NCBI RefSeq assembly: GCF_003441595.1
Contig: NZ_CP031848.1
Location: 2,232,001 to 2,296,000, forward strand
Direction: 5' to 3'
DNA from: Marinobacter sp. Arc7-DN-1
GTDB taxonomy: Bacteria > Pseudomonadota > Gammaproteobacteria > Pseudomonadales > Oleiphilaceae
DNA length: 64,000 bases
In this document: positions 40,902 through 49,604 of the stretch, piece after piece
Layout: each line of letters opens with the position of its first letter
Numbering within the stretch: the first letter of the stretch is position 1
Translations under genes and position numbers: made by a program
The notes under the pieces: generated by a model
The model's input: the letters and a program-made list of their open reading frames with translations, nothing else
Databases searched by the model: none
Told to the model about the DNA's origin: nothing

Positions 40902-41534
40902 ATGGCCTATCGGGAAACGGAGAAAATGCGCCAGCGTAAGGCCGAGGCGCGAAAGCGGATTGTGGAATGCACCTACCGGTGCGTTGCCGAGGGTGGTTTC
41001 CGAAGCGCGAGAGTTACCCGTATTGCTGACCTGGCGGGCGTCGCCACGGGAACCATCTACCGGCACTTCGAGTCAAGGGAAGACCTGTTTGCGGAAATAT
41101 TCCGGCTGGCAACCCAGCGGGAAGTGGACAAGGTTGCCGAAGCACTGGCCACCACAGGAAACGCAGCCGAACGGCTTGAGCGGGCCCTGAGACAGTTCGC
41201 CGAACGGGCCCTGAAAGGCCCGATGATGGCTTGGTCACTGATTGCCGAGCCGGTGGATCCGAAAGTTGAAGAGGAGCGGCTGGCGTACCGTAAGGCCTAC
41301 GCCAGCCTGTTTGAGAAAGCGATCCGGGAAGGCATCGCAGAAAAGTGCATACCGGATCAGGACGCACGCCAGAGCAGTACCTGCCTGGTCGGTGCCATTG
41401 CAGAAAGCCTGGTTGGCCCGCTGTCGCCAACCCAGACCAGCCAGACTGCCTGCGCAACAACTGACAACAACGACCCGCTGGTCGATTCCATCATCCGCTT
41501 CTGCATACAGGGATTGACCGGCACCAGGAGGTAG
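40902..41534 (+). CDS. TetR-family regulator of the adjacent acyl-CoA dehydrogenase
   Basis: 210 aa. HTH at about residues 35-65: VTRIADLAGVATGTIYRHFESREDLFAEIF. The C-terminal ligand domain is of the kind seen next to acyl-CoA dehydrogenase genes. Its stop is 2 bases before the aidB-like start, so both are on one transcript. An inverted repeat TGAAT-N4-ATTCA at 40869-40882 could be its operator. The effector, perhaps an acyl-CoA, is inferred. Confidence 0.85.
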   Translation: MAYRETEKMRQRKAEARKRIVECTYRCVAEGGFRSARVTRIADLAGVATGTIYRHFESREDLFAEIFRLATQREVDKVAEALATTGNAAERLERALRQFAERALKGPMMAWSLIAEPVDPKVEEERLAYRKAYASLFEKAIREGIAEKCIPDQDARQSSTCLVGAIAESLVGPLSPTQTSQTACATTDNNDPLVDSIIRFCIQGLTGTRR

Positions 41535-41536
41535 CA

Positions 41537-43237
41537 ATGAACGCGCGGCAACCCAGACCCCAGATGCCAACAACCGACCAGGAGGATCGCTACCTGGCCA
41601 CCACCCACGAGGTCTTCAACCAGCCCCCGGCTCTGGAGAACTATAACCTGTTTGAGCAGGACACTGCTTTGCAGGAAGCCGCTCTCCGAGAGGGTGCCGG
41701 AAGCGCAACCGAAGACCTCAAGGCATTCGGCGCCCTGGCCGGCGCCGCCGAAACCATTGACCTGGGCTTTCGCGCCAACGCCAACAAGCCGGTGTTCAAT
41801 ACCCACGACCGTTTCGGCCACCGCATAGACGAAGTGGACTTCCACCCGGCCTACCATGAACTGATGCGGATTGCCTTCGAAAACGGCCTGCACAGCAGCC
41901 CCTGGAGCCAGCCCGGCCAGGGCGCTCACGTGGCCCGCGCCGCCAAATACTACATGCACTCCCAGGTGGAAGCGGCCCATTGCTGCCCGGTGACCATGAC
42001 CTTTGCCGCCATCCCGTCCATCCGGAAACAGCCGGAACTGGCGGCGGACTGGGAAGCCCGGATCCTCGCCAACCGCTATGACCCACGCAACCTGCCGGAC
42101 AGCCAGAAAACCTCCGTCACCATCGGCATGGCCATGACCGAAAAACAGGGCGGCAGCGATGTCCGGGCCAACAGCACCAGAGCCTACCCGGTGGGTGCCG
42201 AAGGCCCCGGCCAGGCCTATGAACTGGTGGGCCATAAATGGTTCGTCTCCGCCCCCATGTGCGACGCCTTCCTGGTGCTGGCCCAGGCACCGGGTGGACT
42301 ATCCTGCTTCCTGATGCCCCGCTGGCGCCCGGACGGCACCAAGAACCCCTGGCAGGTCCAGCGCCTGAAAAACAAGATGGGCAATATCGCCAACGCCTCC
42401 AGCGAAGCCGAACTGCGCGGCGCCCTCGCCTGGATGGTGGGCGAAGAAGGCCGTGGCGTAGCCACCATCATCGAAATGGTCGCCATGACCCGCTTCGACT
42501 GCATGATCGGCAGCTCCGCCGGTATGCGCCAGGCGGTGGCCCAGGCCACTCACCACTGCCGCCACCGCAGCGCCTTCGGCAACCGCCTGATCGAACAACC
42601 GCTGATGCAGAACGTGCTCGCCGACCTGGCCCTGGAAAGCGAAGCCGCACTGACCTACACCATGCGAATCGCCCGCGCCCTGGACAACCAGGACAAGGAA
42701 CACGAACGCCTCCTGGCCCGCCTGGCGACACCGGTCGGCAAATACTGGATCTGCAAACGCACCCCGAACCATGCCTACGAAGCCATGGAATGCATCGGCG
42801 GCAGCGGCGTGATGGAAGACTGCATCATGCCCCGCCTGTTCCGGGAATCCCCCGTCAACGCCATCTGGGAAGGCAGCGGCAACGTCCAGTGCCTGGACAC
42901 CCTCCGCGCCCTGCAAAAAGAACCCGAAACCCTCGACGCCTTTTTCAAAGAAGCCGCCGAAGCCAAAGGCGCCGACCGACGCTTCGACCAGTTCCTGGCG
43001 CAACTGCAACACGACTTCGCCGACATCAGCGACTTCCAGTACCGCGCCCGCAACCTGGTCGACCGGATGGCCCTGGTCATGCAGGCGTCCCTGCTTCTGC
43101 GCCACTCCGACAGAGCCGTAGCCGACGCCTTCTGCGCCTCCCGCCTGCAGTCCGGCGGTGGCATGAACTACGGCAACCTGCCCTCCGGCACCGACCCGGC
43201 AGCCATTATCAAACGGGCAACGCCTGTAGTAGGCTAA
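41537..43237 (+). CDS. aidB: AidB-type acyl-CoA dehydrogenase
   Basis: 566 aa, close in layout to E. coli AidB: HEVFNQPPALENYNLFEQD, REGAGSATEDL, HPAYHELMRIAF, QVEAAHCCPVTMTFAA, GMAMTEKQGGSDVRANST, LVGHKWFVSAPMCDAFLVLAQ, MTRFDCMIGSSAGMRQA, and VNAIWEGSGNVQCLDTLRAL. This is an FAD flavoprotein of the isovaleryl-CoA dehydrogenase family; in E. coli AidB protects DNA from alkylation. With its own TetR gene, a role in acyl-CoA metabolism is as likely. AGGAGG precedes the ATG. C-ending codons are unusually frequent from about 42.2 kb. Confidence 0.88.
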   Translation: MNARQPRPQMPTTDQEDRYLATTHEVFNQPPALENYNLFEQDTALQEAALREGAGSATEDLKAFGALAGAAETIDLGFRANANKPVFNTHDRFGHRIDEVDFHPAYHELMRIAFENGLHSSPWSQPGQGAHVARAAKYYMHSQVEAAHCCPVTMTFAAIPSIRKQPELAADWEARILANRYDPRNLPDSQKTSVTIGMAMTEKQGGSDVRANSTRAYPVGAEGPGQAYELVGHKWFVSAPMCDAFLVLAQAPGGLSCFLMPRWRPDGTKNPWQVQRLKNKMGNIANASSEAELRGALAWMVGEEGRGVATIIEMVAMTRFDCMIGSSAGMRQAVAQATHHCRHRSAFGNRLIEQPLMQNVLADLALESEAALTYTMRIARALDNQDKEHERLLARLATPVGKYWICKRTPNHAYEAMECIGGSGVMEDCIMPRLFRESPVNAIWEGSGNVQCLDTLRALQKEPETLDAFFKEAAEAKGADRRFDQFLAQLQHDFADISDFQYRARNLVDRMALVMQASLLLRHSDRAVADAFCASRLQSGGGMNYGNLPSGTDPAAIIKRATPVVG

Positions 43238-43302
43238 TGTATTTGTTGTCGGCGCTATAACGAACGACGGCCAAGGCAACAGAAGCCTACTGAGAACTAT
43301 GC

Positions 43303-43416
43303 GAACCGGTGGGGGTTGGCTTTCCAAAACTGTGCGGAGCCATGGATGGCGGAGCCCAAGCGTCACAGGGATGTGCCGTAAGGAGCGTGTTTTGGAAAGC
43401 CAACCCCCGCCGGTTC
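43303..43416 (+). repeat. Structured dispersed element, copy C
   Basis: 28-bp inverted arms (43303-43330 and 43389-43416) with one T-G wobble. The core shows H1 GCCA-TGGA-TGGC (43339-43350), CAAGCG, H2 CACA-GGGA-TGTG (43364-43375) and GGAGCGTGTTTT. It sits in the aidB to DUF503 gap, sense to both. Confidence 0.88.
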
Positions 43417-43439
43417 AGGCACCAAAGTCGGAACCAACC

Positions 43440-43784
43440 ATGTCAGAAGCCCTGAGAAAACTCCTGAGGGAAGGCCAAAAGCCCCAACAGCCAGTAATCA
43501 CGCCCCACGTAGGCGTCCTGACACTACATTTCCAACTCTACGGCTGCGAAGATCTCAAAGCCAAGCGCAAAGTCTTCACCGCCTTGAAGGCCGTCTGGGG
43601 CAAAGAACCCGACCTGGCCGTGGCCGAAACCGCCGATCAGGATGCCCTGGATCGCGCCACCTGGACCATCGCCGCCCTGGGCACCTCCTCCCGGCAGATC
43701 ACCCAACGCCTCGACCAAGTCGAAAAAGCCATCCAGGAACGGGTGGATGCTGCCATACTGGACATACACCGGGAAATACTCTGA
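43440..43784 (+). CDS. DUF503 (YlxP-like) family protein
   Basis: 114 aa from ATG 43440; the frame open from 43299 runs through repeat C and is not coding there. The pattern GVLTLHFQLYGCEDLKAKRKV, then AVAETADQDALDRATWTIAALG and ILDIHREIL at the end, follows DUF503. In Firmicutes that family sits next to rbfA; here it does not. It has an extra ~20-residue N-terminus (SEALRKLLREGQKPQQP). Function unknown. Confidence 0.75.
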   Translation: MSEALRKLLREGQKPQQPVITPHVGVLTLHFQLYGCEDLKAKRKVFTALKAVWGKEPDLAVAETADQDALDRATWTIAALGTSSRQITQRLDQVEKAIQERVDAAILDIHREIL

Positions 43785-43980
43785 CCGGAACACAACACCC
43801 CGGGCAGGGGCCATATGTGGCGTAACCTGTCGCCAGGTCGTATACTACGGCCCCTCAGGGATGCCAGTGCGCCTGCCAGGGGCAGGTGACCAGAAACCAA
43901 TGCCGGACATGAATGCCGGCCGTATCCGCAGGGCATCCGGAACCGGCCCTCCGGATGACCACTGAGTGTGAGTGGCGCCT

Positions 43981-45657
43981 ATGACCGGAAAGAAAAAATC
44001 CGCCCAGGCCTCGGTTGAGGCCATGTATCGCGTATTCACGGTGCCCGAGGCGCCGGAATCCACGCTGAGCCGGATTGACCAGAACATCTCCCGCAACCTT
44101 ACAGGCTTCCTGCAGGAGCACATTGTTGCGGTTGAACGGGACCTGTCGGATGTGGAGAAAGACTTTTCCGATTACAGCATCCCCGAAAAACCCGTCTTCG
44201 TGTCTGAACAGGCCCAGTTCCTCCTGGACAAACTGGTCGCCAACTCCGTTCACACCGCCTCCCCGGCCTTTATCGGGCACATGACCTCAGCGCTGCCCTA
44301 TTTTATGCTGCCGCTGTCCAAGATCATGATTGCCCTGAACCAGAACCTGGTCAAAACCGAAACCTCCAAGGCGTTCACCCCCATGGAGCGCCAGGTCCTC
44401 GGCATGATTCACCGACTGGTCTACCAGGAGGACGGCGCCTTCTATCGCAAGTGGATGCACGATCCCCGCCATGCCCTGGGCGCCATGTGCTCCGGCGGCA
44501 CCGTAGCCAACCTGACCGCCCTCTGGGTAGCCCGCAACCGCGCCTTCCCCGCCGAAGGCAGCTTCCGTGGCCTGCACCAGGAAGGCCTGTTCCGGGCCCT
44601 GAAATACTACGGTTACGAGGGCGCTGCCGTCGTGACCTCCCGTCGCGGCCATTACTCCCTGCGCAAGGCCGCCGACGTCCTCGGTCTGGGCCGGGAATCC
44701 CTGATTCCGGTGGATACTGACGACGAAAACCGAATCCAGACCGACGCCCTGCGGGACAAATGCCTGGAACTGCAGCGTCAGAAGATCAAGGTCATGGCCA
44801 TCTGCGGCGTCGCCGGCACCACCGAAACCGGCAACGTCGACCCACTGGATGCCATGGCTGACATCGCCCGGGAATTCGGCGCCCACTTCCATGTAGACGC
44901 CGCCTGGGGCGGGCCGACCCTGTTCTCACGCACCTACAAACACCTGCTGCGAGGCATCGAAAAAGCGGACTCCGTCACCTTCGACGCCCACAAACAGCTC
45001 TATGTACCCATGGGCGTGGGCCTGGTCGTGTTCCGGGACCCAAGCCTGGCCAGCGCGGTCGAACACCACGCCCAGTACATCATCCGGAAAGGCTCCCGGG
45101 ACCTCGGCAGCACCACCCTCGAAGGCTCCCGGCCCGGCATGTCCATGCTCATCCACTCCGGCCTGAAAATCCTGGCCAGAGAGGGCTACGAGATCCTGAT
45201 CGACCAGGGCATCGACAAGGCCAAAACCTTTGCGGAAATGATCGAAGCAGAGCCGGATTTCGAGCTGGTCACCCGACCGGAACTGAACATCCTGACTTAT
45301 CGCTATTGCCCGGGGAACGTTCAGGAAGCACTGGCATGTGCCGATCCATTGCAGGCGGAAAAGCTTAACACCTGCCTGAACCGGATCACCAAGTTCATCC
45401 AGAAAACCCAGCGGGAACGGGGCAAGGCGTTCGTCTCACGGACCCGACTGGAACCCGCCCGTTATTTCAACTTCCCCTGCATCGTGTTCCGGGTGGTATT
45501 GGCAAACCCGTTGACCACAAAGGACATCCTGGCGGACATATTGGCTGAACAACGGGAACTGTCAGCGGATGAGGGAATCCAGGACGAAATAAACATACTG
45601 CATCAGATGGCGGATGCAGTATTGAAACAGGTAACTCCCAACGCCCGGCAAGCATGA
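43981..45657 (+). CDS. panP: PLP-dependent aspartate 1-decarboxylase (PanP type)
   Basis: 558 aa of the glutamate/aromatic decarboxylase fold. PLP-binding features: ASPAFIGHMTSALP, CSGGTVANLTALWVARN, ICGVAGTTETGNVDPL, HVDAAWGGP (Asp) and Schiff-base Lys in TFDAHKQLYVPMG. It matches the long PanP group, first described in Vibrio, which makes beta-alanine from aspartate for pantothenate/CoA where PanD is missing. A GTG 9 bases upstream (43972) is an alternative start. Truncated element D follows. Substrate is by family only. Confidence 0.8.
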   Translation: MTGKKKSAQASVEAMYRVFTVPEAPESTLSRIDQNISRNLTGFLQEHIVAVERDLSDVEKDFSDYSIPEKPVFVSEQAQFLLDKLVANSVHTASPAFIGHMTSALPYFMLPLSKIMIALNQNLVKTETSKAFTPMERQVLGMIHRLVYQEDGAFYRKWMHDPRHALGAMCSGGTVANLTALWVARNRAFPAEGSFRGLHQEGLFRALKYYGYEGAAVVTSRRGHYSLRKAADVLGLGRESLIPVDTDDENRIQTDALRDKCLELQRQKIKVMAICGVAGTTETGNVDPLDAMADIAREFGAHFHVDAAWGGPTLFSRTYKHLLRGIEKADSVTFDAHKQLYVPMGVGLVVFRDPSLASAVEHHAQYIIRKGSRDLGSTTLEGSRPGMSMLIHSGLKILAREGYEILIDQGIDKAKTFAEMIEAEPDFELVTRPELNILTYRYCPGNVQEALACADPLQAEKLNTCLNRITKFIQKTQRERGKAFVSRTRLEPARYFNFPCIVFRVVLANPLTTKDILADILAEQRELSADEGIQDEINILHQMADAVLKQVTPNARQA

Positions 45658-45680
45658 AGGCGACTGTAAATGCCAGGTGA

Positions 45681-45722
45681 GCCGGCTGGGGGACGTTTCA
45701 AAAGCTGTGCGGAGCCATGGAG
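45681..45722 (+). repeat. Structured element, truncated copy D
   Basis: Left arm-like stretch (GGGGG...TTTCAAAAGC) and the first half of the core, TGTGCGGAGCCATGGA, identical over 16 bases to copy C. The second hairpin and the right arm are missing. It lies 24 bases past the panP stop. Confidence 0.65.
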
Positions 45723-45744
45723 GTGGGTTCAGTCCTAGACCGCA

Positions 45745-45768
45745 ATTGGGCCAGGGCTCTGGCCCAAT
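45745..45768. terminator. Perfect hairpin between panP and the small gene
   Basis: 10-bp stem ATTGGGCCAG/CTGGCCCAAT with loop GGCT, between convergent genes. Neither side has a T-run, so termination is only a guess. Confidence 0.4.
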
Positions 45769-45789
45769 CGCTCTGAGTTCGGGGCCGGG

Positions 45790-46056
45790 TCAGTAAAGCG
45801 CCTCTTCATCATCCAGAACATCGTGGATGATATCCAGGAACATGCGGTCCGCCTCACTCCAGTTCTCGGGAATCCGGATGGTGGTGTTGGCACTGATTTC
45901 CCGGGCAATGATCTCCTCGGCATTCGGCTCACCCCGATGCTTGCGGGCAATCTCCATGGATTTGACCGCAATGGTCGGATCGCTCAACACCTTCTTGATG
46001 AATACCCGAAGCTCATCAATCATCTTCGCCTGACGGCTCTCACTCGATGTACTCAT
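45790..46056 (-). CDS. Small protein of unknown function
   Basis: 88 aa, charged and probably helical: SRQAKMIDELRVFIKKVLSDP, then SMEIARKHRGEPNAEEIIAREI and an acidic end DVLDDEEALY. A GGGGAGTGAAGT site precedes the ATG. It lies 95 bp downstream of the PiT gene on the same strand, perhaps its partner. I do not recognise the family. Confidence 0.65.
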   Translation of the reverse strand: MSTSSESRQAKMIDELRVFIKKVLSDPTIAVKSMEIARKHRGEPNAEEIIAREISANTTIRIPENWSEADRMFLDIIHDVLDDEEALY

Positions 46057-46151
46057 ACTTCACTCCCCGGACAAATGGATCCTCGGGGGCATAGCCCCCG
46101 TACTTTCTGCATAGTATGGCCAAACTGGTCTGTTACAACCAGCCCGACGCA

Positions 46152-47711
46152 TCAGACCAGCAGGCCGCGCAGGGTGAAGAACAGGATGGCCGCCATAATG
46201 GCCGAGGCGGGCACGGTGATGATCCAGGCCGCCGCAATCCGCACCAGGTGGGAGCGCTTGACCATTTCTTCCCGGTAAATCTTTTTCAGCCGCTTGCGTT
46301 CGGATTTGGACAGCGGCACCTGTTTTTTCTTCTTGGCCTGCTTCAGCAGGTTTTCCATTTCCTCGACAGAGGCGTTGCGAAAGTCGTCGAGGAACGGCTT
46401 GAGGCGCTCCTGCTCGGCAGGATCGTGGTGCTCCATGATCTTGTGCAGCTGAGTCACATAGTTGGATTTCAGGTATTCCCGCAGGAATCCAACGCCGAAT
46501 ACACCACCAATCGCGATATGGGTGGAACTGACCGGCAGGCCCAGCTGGGAAGCGAGAATAACGGTGAGTGCGGCAGACAGCGCGATACAGAAGGCCCGGG
46601 TCTTGTCCAGTTCGGTAATTTCGCTGCCAACCGTCTTGATCAGGCGCGGGCCAAACAGCATCAGGCCAACGGCAAGGCCGAGAGCACCTACCATCATGAC
46701 CCATAGCGGAATACTGGCCGAGGTGATCACCGTTCCGGTCGACAGGGCATCGTTAATGGCTGCCAGCGGACCGATGGCGTTTGCCACGTCATTGGCACCA
46801 TGGGCAAAGCTCAGCAGCGCAGCTGCAAAGATCAGCGGCCAGATAAACAGTGTGTTCACTCCGGTCGAGCTGTTCTCCATGGTTGATGCCAGTCGTCCCA
46901 CCAGTGCACGCATCACGAAGAACACCACAGCCGCTGCCGCAAGACCGATCAGCGTAGCCTCAAGAAAGTCTACCTTGACGACTTTCTTCACCCCTTTGAC
47001 CATCAGATAGGTACCGAACGCCCAGGCCATAATAGCCACCAGCCAGGGCACGAAAGTGCGCGCCGCCGGGATGACATCCTTGCGATACAGCACCGTCTTC
47101 TTGATCACGAACAGGAACAGCGCCGCCAGGGCACCACCCAGCACCGGTGAGATAACCCAGCTCGCGGCAATCTTGCCCATCACCGCCCAGTCAGCAATGT
47201 CCCAGCCGCCGGCAGCAATGCCGGCACCAAGCACGCCGCCAACAATGGAGTGGGTCGTCGATACCGGCGCGCCCATCCAGGTGGCCAGATTCAGCCAGAG
47301 CGCGCCGGCCAGCAGGGCCGCTGTCATCAGCCAGACAAAGGCCCGGCCATCTTCCAGGGTTGAGGGATCAATAATGCCGCCTTTGATGGTAGAGACCACA
47401 TCGCCACCGGCAATGATCGCACCGCCCGCTTCAAAAACAGCAGCAATCACAACCGCCGCGCCCAGTGAAAGGGCCCCGGACCCCACCGCCGGACCAACGT
47501 TGTTGGCAACGTCATTGGCGCCGATGTTGATCGCCATGTACCCGCCAATAACCGCGGCGGCCATCAGCAACATGCTGTTCGGCATTCCCTGGCTGAATGA
47601 TCCGACAGTCAGCCATATTCCAAGCAGGAAAAGCAGGCTGATGCCGACCCTGTATCGTTCCGTGGTAGGGCTGGTAAGGAGGGTATCCAGGAATCCGCTC
47701 GAACGGGCCAT
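46152..47711 (-). CDS. pitA: Inorganic phosphate transporter, PiT family
   Basis: 519 aa with about ten membrane segments. The two family signatures are GANDVANNVGPAVGSGAL in the N-terminal half and HGANDVANAIGPLAAIN in the C-terminal half, as expected for the inverted repeat of PHO4-type carriers. A long cytoplasmic loop and basic C-terminal region (KKKKQVPLSKSERKRLKK) are present. Low-affinity phosphate/metal-phosphate symport in this family. Not obviously under a Pho box. The exact symbol is uncertain. Confidence 0.88.
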   Translation of the reverse strand: MARSSGFLDTLLTSPTTERYRVGISLLFLLGIWLTVGSFSQGMPNSMLLMAAAVIGGYMAINIGANDVANNVGPAVGSGALSLGAAVVIAAVFEAGGAIIAGGDVVSTIKGGIIDPSTLEDGRAFVWLMTAALLAGALWLNLATWMGAPVSTTHSIVGGVLGAGIAAGGWDIADWAVMGKIAASWVISPVLGGALAALFLFVIKKTVLYRKDVIPAARTFVPWLVAIMAWAFGTYLMVKGVKKVVKVDFLEATLIGLAAAAVVFFVMRALVGRLASTMENSSTGVNTLFIWPLIFAAALLSFAHGANDVANAIGPLAAINDALSTGTVITSASIPLWVMMVGALGLAVGLMLFGPRLIKTVGSEITELDKTRAFCIALSAALTVILASQLGLPVSSTHIAIGGVFGVGFLREYLKSNYVTQLHKIMEHHDPAEQERLKPFLDDFRNASVEEMENLLKQAKKKKQVPLSKSERKRLKKIYREEMVKRSHLVRIAAAWIITVPASAIMAAILFFTLRGLLV

Positions 47712-47921
47712 AACAGATCAGGTCTCGTTTAGTCTGTGAAAAAAGGGGAGCGAGCTTTGCCGCGCCGCAACTATAAAATCTTTGACATGAAATTGAAATA
47801 AAACGGTCATATTTCAATCAGGCTAAACACATCACAGACGGGACTGCAAAATTTCACTAACTTCACTCATAATCCGGGCTAAAAGCGTCTAAATTACAAA
47901 AACACCAAGAATAAGGCTTGC

Positions 47922-49025
47922 ATGTCCCAACCAACCTCCTCCGGCCAGATCGCCGCCGGCGAACGGGAAGACTTCCAGGTCTCGCGCCTGCTCACCTGGC
48001 TGTCGGTCACTGCCATAGCCTTTCTCGTCGGAATCGGCGCCAAGGCCTGGTTCGCAGGCCACACAACCCACGCCTGGGTGCTCTGGTCGTTTATCGGGCT
48101 GATCGGCCTGAACATGCTGTATTTTGCCCGCACCGGCGACCAGACAAGGCAGAAAGGCGGGCTGATTGTCATTGTCGGCCTGCTGTTTACCTATCTGATG
48201 GCCTCTGGCGGCGAGAGCAATACCGGCCCCCTCTGGTTCTATGTATTTCCGCCCCTGCTGTTCTACCTCACCGACCTGAAAACCGGCACGGCGGTTTTGC
48301 TGTTTTGTTACCTCATTGCCGTTGTGGTGTTCCAGTTTCCCGGCCTGCCACTGGTGGCTGCGGAATACAGCATGGACTTCAAGATCCGCTTCTTTGCCAC
48401 CCTCACCTTCGAATCAATTTTCTGTTTTGTCCTTGAAGCCAGCCGTCTCAAGGCCCGCAATGAGCTGGTGGCGCTTGCCGAAACCCACGAGTATGCGGCG
48501 AGAACCGACGAGCTCACCGGGCTGTCCAACCGCCGGGACATGCAAAACCGCCTGGCCATGGAGTTTTCCCGCTACCTGCGCTCCGGGCACCACTTCTCCA
48601 TTGCCCTGATTGATCTTGACCTGTTCAAGACCATCAACGATCAGTTCGGGCACGATGCCGGTGACGAAGTGCTCCGTGAATTTTCTGCGCTGATGAGAAC
48701 AGTAATCCGGCAAACCGATGTGGCGGCCCGGTGGGGTGGCGAAGAATTTCTGGTACTCCTCCCCGACACTTCCCTGCTCCAGGCACTGACCCTGGCAGAA
48801 AGGCTTCGCTCCAGGGTAGCCAGGCAGCCGTTTCGGTTCAGGGGGCAGAGCCTGCCGGTCACCATCAGTGCCGGCGTCTGTTCTATTGCCAAGGCCGGAT
48901 CCCTGGACGACCTGCTTAAACAAGCCGATGTAAACCTGTACAGTGCCAAGGAATCCGGCCGCAACCGAATCGCGCCACGAGTGCGCAGTCAGGAGACTGA
49001 CCCACCAGTTAAGCCCGTGAGTTGA
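47922..49025 (+). CDS. Membrane diguanylate cyclase (GGEEF)
   Basis: 367 aa. About five to six membrane segments fill residues 25-180 (LSVTAIAFLVGIGAKAWF, LIVIVGLLFTYLMA, FYVFPPLLFYL, LLFCYLIAVVVF). A GGDEF domain follows: RTDELTGLSNRRDM, IDLDLFKTINDQFGHDAGDEVL, and the active site RWGGEEFLVLLP. The inhibitory site RxxD (RQTD) lies five residues before GGEEF, so product inhibition is likely. It makes c-di-GMP. The sensor part is not assigned. Confidence 0.92.
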   Translation: MSQPTSSGQIAAGEREDFQVSRLLTWLSVTAIAFLVGIGAKAWFAGHTTHAWVLWSFIGLIGLNMLYFARTGDQTRQKGGLIVIVGLLFTYLMASGGESNTGPLWFYVFPPLLFYLTDLKTGTAVLLFCYLIAVVVFQFPGLPLVAAEYSMDFKIRFFATLTFESIFCFVLEASRLKARNELVALAETHEYAARTDELTGLSNRRDMQNRLAMEFSRYLRSGHHFSIALIDLDLFKTINDQFGHDAGDEVLREFSALMRTVIRQTDVAARWGGEEFLVLLPDTSLLQALTLAERLRSRVARQPFRFRGQSLPVTISAGVCSIAKAGSLDDLLKQADVNLYSAKESGRNRIAPRVRSQETDPPVKPVS

Positions 49026-49106
49026 GCCCGCCAAACGCTCCCGTTATGATCGTGCGCCACCACGGGACCCTATGGTCTGAACCCAGTACACTGAACAGGT
49101 AAACCA

Positions 49107-49553
49107 ATGACAGCCATCCGTATTCTGGTGGGCAGCGTCTACGGCGGCGCGCTACTGACAGCCCGGGCAATCAAGAAGGATCTGGAAACCGACGGACATC
49201 AGGTCACCTTGCTGGAAAGCGCGGCGCTGGAAGACATCACCTCGAACCATGACCCGCTTCTGGTTTGCACATCCACCACCGGGCAGGGCGAGCTGCCACC
49301 GAACCTGCTGCCGTTCTATCTGGATTTGCGGGATCAGCTGCCACAGCAACCGGGCCGACCCTTCGGCGTGATCGTTCTGGGCGACAGCTCCTACGGCGAC
49401 ACCTTCTGCGGCGCCGGTGAACTGATGGAGGAAGCGCTGTACGAGACTTCGGCCCGCAAGGTTGGTGATACCCTGCGCATTGACTCCCTGGAAACCATGG
49501 AGCCTGAAGCAGACGCACTGCCCTGGGCCCGGGACTGGCTTAGCCAGATCTGA
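49107..49553 (+). CDS. mioC: MioC-like flavodoxin-domain protein
   Basis: 148 aa FMN-binding flavodoxin fold: N-terminal ILVGSVYGGALLTARAI, phosphate loop CTSTTGQGELPPNLL and aromatic FMN loop LGDSSYGDTFCGAG. Length and motifs fit MioC/YqcA short-chain flavodoxins. Electron-transfer partner unknown. Confidence 0.85.
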   Translation: MTAIRILVGSVYGGALLTARAIKKDLETDGHQVTLLESAALEDITSNHDPLLVCTSTTGQGELPPNLLPFYLDLRDQLPQQPGRPFGVIVLGDSSYGDTFCGAGELMEEALYETSARKVGDTLRIDSLETMEPEADALPWARDWLSQI

Positions 49554-49604
49554 CCGGATTACACAAATTTGCGTAACCGGTCCTGCCACCGACTTGAGCC
49601 ATTA

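Noticed and set aside
42238..43260. 340-residue plus-strand frame inside aidB
   Set aside because: Arg/Pro-rich out-of-frame translation of the same C-ending codons; aidB is clearly the real frame.
42299..43366. Long minus-strand frame opposite aidB
   Set aside because: Low-complexity Gly/Val/Ala/Gln composition typical of an antisense shadow of C-ending codons; it also runs into repeat C.
43299..43439. Upstream extension of the DUF503 frame
   Set aside because: It translates the structured element C; coding starts at 43440.
46087..46103. CGGGGGC/GCCCCCG hairpin after the PiT gene
   Set aside because: Short stem with no T-run on the minus strand; too weak to call a terminator.
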